In this document: positions 60,193-64,000 of the stretch, in pieces
Layout: each line of letters begins with the position of its first letter
Position numbering within the stretch: position 1 is the stretch's first letter
NCBI GenBank assembly: GCA_963704855.1
Contig: CAVPHY010000028.1
Coordinates: 620,001-684,000, forward strand
DNA: 64,000 nucleotides
Direction: 5' to 3'
From: SZUA-36 sp963704855
GTDB lineage: Bacteria > Pseudomonadota > Gammaproteobacteria > Xanthomonadales > SZUA-36
Made by a program: the position numbers and the translations under genes
The notes under the pieces: model-generated
What the model saw: only the letters and a program-made list of their open reading frames with translations
Database searches by the model: none
What the model was told of the DNA's origin: nothing

Positions 60193-61437
60193 ATGAAACG
60201 CATATTATCAAACACCTTTGCAATCTTCGGTATGTTGGCCATCAGCCAATTCGCGGGCGCACAGGAGTCGGCTGTGCCTGAGCCATTTCGCGGCTTTGAT
60301 AACAATTCCAAGTACGTGATCACCTATGATGATCTGACCTCCATTCTCCGGACGGTGGTGGTGGATGTCGGACGGTCCCATCGGGAAAGTGCTGAACCCA
60401 CGCGGGCCAAGACCGGCACCATGATGAAATCCAAGGTGAAAAGGACGACAGCCAATGAAGCTAACCGCTTTTACTTTGAAAGCTTCGACAACAATGACGA
60501 AGCCAAACAACTGCTGGCCACAATCAAAACCAGTCTTGAAATATTACCGGAAGAAGTATCACTCAAGTACTTTTCCAGGGATGAGCAGCTTGCCTACTGG
60601 TTGAATCTCTACAATGTCACCCTGTTGACGGAACTGGTCGATATATACCCGAAAAAGAACCTCAAGAAGGTCTTAACCGGGAAAAACTCCATCCTGTCGA
60701 AAAAATTACTCACGGTTGCGGGTGTGCCCCTGAGCCTGGATGACATCCAGTTCACGATCATTAAAAACAACTATGACAATAACCCTTTGGTCATTTATGG
60801 CCTGTACCAGGGAATTATCGGCGGCCCGAACATACGCAGAAAAGCATACACCGGTGAAGATGTATGGCGTGCCCTGACGAACAACGCCATAGAGTTTGTC
60901 AACTCCAATCGCGGCACCTACGGCAGCAGCAAGAGTGACAGTATTTTCCAGGTTTCGAGTTTGTATGACCGTAGCAGTTCGTACTTTCCGGATTTCGACT
61001 CCGACCTGTCTTCTCACCTGAAGGAGTACCTGCAGGGCGATGAACTGGCCATGCTGGAAAAAGCAACCGTACTGAAACCCGATATCGATGACTGGACGAT
61101 CACGAGCCTGTCGGGAAACTACCGTGAATTCGGTGGCAGCCTGGCGGACAACAAGGCTGCGTTGCTGGATTCCGCCAGTAGCACCGTGGTAAATACCAAT
61201 GAAGGCCCGGGTGGTGCAACGCTGGCGGCTTCAATTGGATATGGCTCCCAGGCAGTGCAGGCAAAGACGCTGACAGTCAACCGTATTGACCCGGATCTAC
61301 TCAGCCACCTGGTCGAGATAAACCAGCGCCGTTTGGAAACAAACGCAATCAACTCGAACGTGACGATGGAAGAACTGGGTGAAAACCCGGACGCGGTCAA
61401 AGCCGCCGCTGATGCTGAGAAGAAAGAGGATAATTAG
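60193..61437 (+). CDS. DUF547 domain-containing secreted protein
   Basis: A 414-residue protein with a signal peptide (ILSNTFAIFGMLAISQFAGA). The DUF547 domain is seen in SRDEQLAYWLNLYNVTLLTE, PLSLDDIQFTIIKNNYDNNP and VIYGLYQGIIGGPNIRRKAY, the last resembling the cysteine-free variant of the usual LHFALVCGA-type block. The C-terminal 130 residues are less conserved and end in a charged tail. Function is unknown; DUF547 has been compared with papain-like/transglutaminase folds, but no catalytic Cys-His pair is apparent here. It stands alone downstream of the repeat array. Confidence 0.82.
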   Translation: MKRILSNTFAIFGMLAISQFAGAQESAVPEPFRGFDNNSKYVITYDDLTSILRTVVVDVGRSHRESAEPTRAKTGTMMKSKVKRTTANEANRFYFESFDNNDEAKQLLATIKTSLEILPEEVSLKYFSRDEQLAYWLNLYNVTLLTELVDIYPKKNLKKVLTGKNSILSKKLLTVAGVPLSLDDIQFTIIKNNYDNNPLVIYGLYQGIIGGPNIRRKAYTGEDVWRALTNNAIEFVNSNRGTYGSSKSDSIFQVSSLYDRSSSYFPDFDSDLSSHLKEYLQGDELAMLEKATVLKPDIDDWTITSLSGNYREFGGSLADNKAALLDSASSTVVNTNEGPGGATLAASIGYGSQAVQAKTLTVNRIDPDLLSHLVEINQRRLETNAINSNVTMEELGENPDAVKAAADAEKKEDN

Positions 61438-61649
61438 GGAAGTTAGTCAGGAAAGTCAGACGCCTTCAGGAATGGCACGGATGGTCGGTGGGATGACCTG
61501 TCGTGGAAACACGCGCGGGTCGGCATCCCGGCGGTCCACCCGGATATCACCACTTTGCAGGGCAACCCGGGCACCCCCCAACACCAATGGCGTGATCTTC
61601 AGCTATACTTTTTGACAAGAGATTTCATAAGTTAAACGAGGATCGTCGG

Positions 61650-62189
61650 ATGATGAGTATGGGTTGGGTCCTATCGGGCGCACTGGTTTCGTTGCTGGCC
61701 ATTCAGAATGCCTGGGCCGTCGAGCCTCGCACGGAGCATACGTTCAAGCTGTCCGAAGGTGAAGTAGCGCCAACCGCTACCCTGGCAGATGCCAGCTGGC
61801 TTTCTGGAAGCTGGACGGGAACCGCGTTCGGCAGCCAGTTCGAAGAAGTCTGGAGTGTCCCCTCGGCCGGCTCGATGGTGGGCTATTTCAAATTGTTCAG
61901 CGAAGAAAAAGGTGTCAGTTTTTACGAAATACTGTTGCTGACCGTTGAGGAAGGCACGCTGAGCCTGAAAGTCAAACATTTCAATGCAGATTTTACGGCC
62001 TGGGAAGAAAAGGGCGAGTTCGTGAACTTCAAACTGGTGAAGATTGAAGAGGAAGCCCTGCATTTTGCCGGGATCAGTTTTTACCGCCGGGATGACAACC
62101 ACATCGATGCCTACATCGTGATGCGCAACGGGGATGAAGTGTCAGAGCATGAATTGAAATACTTGCGCGGTGGTTCTGGTCTCAATTAA
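61650..62189 (+). CDS. DUF6265-like secreted protein
   Basis: A 179-residue protein with a signal peptide (LSGALVSLLAIQNAWA-VE) and one lipocalin-like beta-barrel domain: ADASWLSGSWTGTAFGSQFE, EVWSVPSAGSMVGYFKLFSE, YEILLLTVEEGTLSLKVKHF and the end YIVMRNGDEVSEHELKYLRG. This agrees with the DUF6265 family, small beta-barrels of unknown ligand. The start at 61650 or the adjacent ATG 61653 follows an AACGAGGATC. The upstream 212 bases (61438-61649) hold no supported gene, although the minus strand contains an open, start-less frame (VLGGARVALQSGDIRVDRRD) that could be an old fragment. Confidence 0.75.
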   Translation: MMSMGWVLSGALVSLLAIQNAWAVEPRTEHTFKLSEGEVAPTATLADASWLSGSWTGTAFGSQFEEVWSVPSAGSMVGYFKLFSEEKGVSFYEILLLTVEEGTLSLKVKHFNADFTAWEEKGEFVNFKLVKIEEEALHFAGISFYRRDDNHIDAYIVMRNGDEVSEHELKYLRGGSGLN

Positions 62190-62236
62190 ACCGCGATCAA
62201 GTTGATCCCCACGACTTGAGACATCAGGTTCAGGCC

Positions 62237-63778
62237 TCAGCTAATGTTCCAGTACTCCTTGAGCTTTGACAGGTCCCGCTGGTTCGATCGGTACCAGGCA
62301 TCGAGTTTTCCCCGGTCTGACTCACCGCCACCCGTGGTGGCTTCCACAATGGCCTTTTGCAACGAACGCTGCAGGTTGAGGGTCTCGGTCCGGGTCCGTT
62401 TGAAGCCTTCGGGAAAGTCGTCTTCAGTCAGGCCCATCAGGCTGGTATGACCGCGGCTGAGGAGTTTGCTGAATTCCTGGTGAAAATTGAAGATTGCCGC
62501 CTCGGGCGCATCTGATTGTTGAACATTGAGTCGCTGCTGCCTTGCGTTGACGGCCTGTAGCAACTCACTTTGCATGTCCTTCGGCATACTGTGTTTTTTA
62601 TCTGCTATCCAAGCATTTGCGATCTGTTTCTGGCGATTGAGGTCTATGCCTGAACGCAATTTTGTCAATGTCTCCAGTGCGCTGTCGAGACCGCTACGAA
62701 ATTTCAGCCAGTCGGTATTGTCTTTGCCGCTCAGTCTCGGATCCGCGTTTCCATAACTCTTGTTCCAGATGACCAGGTAGCCGGCATTCTGGATATCAGC
62801 CATGATGCCTGGCATCGATTCGATAGGCACCATCCGCGAAGTGCCCCCGGCGGTGAACATGGCGAGGTTCTTGTCCAGCGACTGGGTGAAACCATAGTTT
62901 TGCTCCTCGGCTCCATGGTTGAACACGGGGTTGTTGCCCTGGCCGCAGGCCGTGTTCATGGTTGGGATTAGCTCGGTGATGTAGGTACTGGCAGCGGAAG
63001 ATCCATGATCATCCACCACCGCGTTGATCGCCTGGTGTTTGGGAAGGTGACTGATATGCGGTGCCACCATCCACATGTCGTAATCACCGGTGACGGGGTT
63101 GAGTCCGTTGGCTCCGTGGTAGGCGAATACGTTCAAAGGATACAGGCGGCCGCTGCGTCCCTCCCCATCCAGCCACTTGACCCAGTAAACCAGCCAACTG
63201 CTGCCCTTTTGTATCAAACAGAAAAGGGTTGACTTGGGGCCGGCCCCTGACGCGTCATGGGCCTTTACAAATCGGTGCGTTGGCAGCGCCGCGCCAGAGC
63301 GGGCACGGTCAACGGATTCAAATTTTGCAGCCATTCCCCTCACACCGGCTGAAAATGCTTTAACGATGTAGCGGTTGCTCTCGGCCGCTGTCATACCGGC
63401 CTTCGGATCCCTCTCCAGGACAAATGATCTGTCCTCGCGGATTTTTTTATGAGTGGCGAGTAATGACGGTTTCAGAAAAAGCTGTACAGGTTCGGCCTTT
63501 AAATGCCTTTTACCCAGGTTAAGAGGATCCGGGTTACCCTCAAGTTTCTTGCTGAAGGCGGGATCGCAGGGTACAAATCCAGCCATGGGACCCCAGTTGG
63601 AAGACTTGTGATGGATATCCATACTCTTGGTGGCGTAACCCTCCTTGATCAGGATCGTTGAATCGTATTCGGTTGGCCGCACAAATAGAAAAGTATTCTG
63701 CGCGCGCATGGTTTTCTGCAAAGCCCGTATGTGTTGGTCAGTGATGCCGCATTCCTGTTCGTTCATTGTGAAACTCAT
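62237..63778 (-). CDS. Edema factor/CyaA/ExoY-type nucleotidyl cyclase toxin-like protein with C-terminal extension
   Basis: A 513-residue protein whose first 345 residues align with class II (toxin) adenylyl cyclases. The order is RAQNTFLFVRPTEYDSTILI (Arg34), KEGYATKSMDIHHKSSNWGP, GDYDMWMVAP and VFNHGAEEQNYG. Compared with anthrax edema factor (K346, H351, K353, D491, D493, H577, N583) the residues here are Lys51, His56, Lys58, Asp232, Asp234, His288 and Asn294, with identical spacings inside each motif. These bind metal and ATP and supply catalysis, so cAMP, cGMP or another cyclic nucleotide is a probable product. There is no signal peptide. Residues 345-513 are helical and unlike known activator-binding domains. 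No secretion genes are nearby; a host activator would be typical. Confidence 0.85.
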   Translation of the reverse strand: MSFTMNEQECGITDQHIRALQKTMRAQNTFLFVRPTEYDSTILIKEGYATKSMDIHHKSSNWGPMAGFVPCDPAFSKKLEGNPDPLNLGKRHLKAEPVQLFLKPSLLATHKKIREDRSFVLERDPKAGMTAAESNRYIVKAFSAGVRGMAAKFESVDRARSGAALPTHRFVKAHDASGAGPKSTLFCLIQKGSSWLVYWVKWLDGEGRSGRLYPLNVFAYHGANGLNPVTGDYDMWMVAPHISHLPKHQAINAVVDDHGSSAASTYITELIPTMNTACGQGNNPVFNHGAEEQNYGFTQSLDKNLAMFTAGGTSRMVPIESMPGIMADIQNAGYLVIWNKSYGNADPRLSGKDNTDWLKFRSGLDSALETLTKLRSGIDLNRQKQIANAWIADKKHSMPKDMQSELLQAVNARQQRLNVQQSDAPEAAIFNFHQEFSKLLSRGHTSLMGLTEDDFPEGFKRTRTETLNLQRSLQKAIVEATTGGGESDRGKLDAWYRSNQRDLSKLKEYWNIS

Positions 63779-63900
63779 CCTTCTGAATCAGGTTCAATCC
63801 GAATCTTTTAGATCGTTGTGTTTTTACTTTAGTACAAACATGGCATTAATGCTGGGCTATTCTGGACAACAAGGGCCCTTTTAGCCGCGGACCATTCAAT

Positions 63901-64000
63901 TCATTTTTTCTGCTGGGTTTTCTCAAGCAATGTGGCCACACGTTGCTCCGCGTGGATTAATTCCTCATTGGTCAGTTTCTCGGCAGCACGATCTCGTTTT
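63901..64000 (-). CDS. C-terminal end of an unidentified protein (runs off the window)
   Basis: The last 33 codons of a minus-strand frame end at TGA 63901-63903. The text KRDRAAEKLTNEELIHAEQR, then VATLLEKTQQKK, is a charged amphipathic helix, compatible with a coiled-coil end. Too little is present for identification. It lies 122 bases upstream of the nucleotidyl cyclase start and on the same strand, so it could share its transcript. Confidence 0.5.
   Translation of the reverse strand, partial: KRDRAAEKLTNEELIHAEQRVATLLEKTQQKK

Noticed and set aside
61438..61649. Small minus-strand gene with the text VLGGARVALQSGDIRVDRRD
   Set aside because: No start codon with a ribosome-binding site and no recognisable family; mentioned only as a possible old fragment.

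Overview
The window looks like a chromosomal segment of a free-living, heterotrophic gammaproteobacterium. The gene families (liu leucine catabolism, an ilv/leu supercluster led by a classical attenuator, TonB receptor, DUF3604, DUF4197, DUF547, M16 lipoprotein peptidase, ECF sigma factor with a Ser/Thr kinase) fit that class. A placement near Xanthomonadales/Woeseiales-like lineages is only an inference. No tRNA, rRNA, CRISPR array or phage module was seen.

Positions 1-29.8 kb are mostly housekeeping metabolism. A truncated glutathione-dependent formaldehyde dehydrogenase, a phytase-like esterase overlapping an encapsulated-ferritin (EncFtn) gene, a frameshifted MscS channel and a small unknown protein are followed by a minus-strand liu operon (isovaleryl-CoA dehydrogenase, thiolase, methylcrotonyl-CoA carboxylase beta, methylglutaconyl-CoA hydratase, HMG-CoA lyase, SDR dehydrogenase). 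Head-to-head with it is a plus-strand branched-chain amino-acid biosynthesis operon, ilvB-ilvM-leuA-leuC-leuD-leuB-ilvA. This is preceded by a promoter, a Leu/Ile/Val-rich leader peptide and an attenuator whose competing hairpins can be read directly. Leucine synthesis and leucine breakdown therefore diverge from one 0.5-kb control region. Next come an M16 peptidase, a DUF3604 protein, a Lys-rich secreted protein, an MBL hydrolase, a frameshifted GST and the fused mutase IcmF, which acts on isobutyryl-CoA, a valine catabolite.

Positions 29.8-56 kb are an accessory, scarred region. It holds a roughly 3200-residue secreted RHS/FG-GAP/He_PIG protein (frameshifted near its N-terminus) followed by two DUF1566 proteins, and a convergent ECF sigma factor-Ser/Thr kinase operon. 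Two near-identical 1.42-kb direct repeats (46457-47878 and 51009-52429) are mosaics of a decayed IS91-family transposase, an IS3-like fragment, the last 56 bp of icmF and the first codons of an amidase gene. They bracket a LysR regulator, a truncated TonB receptor and an N-truncated CapA-like gene. Further IS91, Y1-transposase and HAD-hydrolase fragments lie at 30.7-31.2 kb and 54.9-55.8 kb.

Positions 56-64 kb hold a DUF4197 protein and an intact REP-associated tyrosine transposase (RAYT) bracketed by inverted repeats. A degenerate array of the same repeat sits at 59.87-60.11 kb. The rest comprises a class-A-like serine hydrolase, DUF547 and DUF6265 proteins and a minus-strand protein carrying the full catalytic constellation of the anthrax edema factor/CyaA/ExoY nucleotidyl-cyclase toxins plus a C-terminal extension of about 165 residues. 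That last gene, the attenuator and the mosaic repeats are the most noteworthy items.
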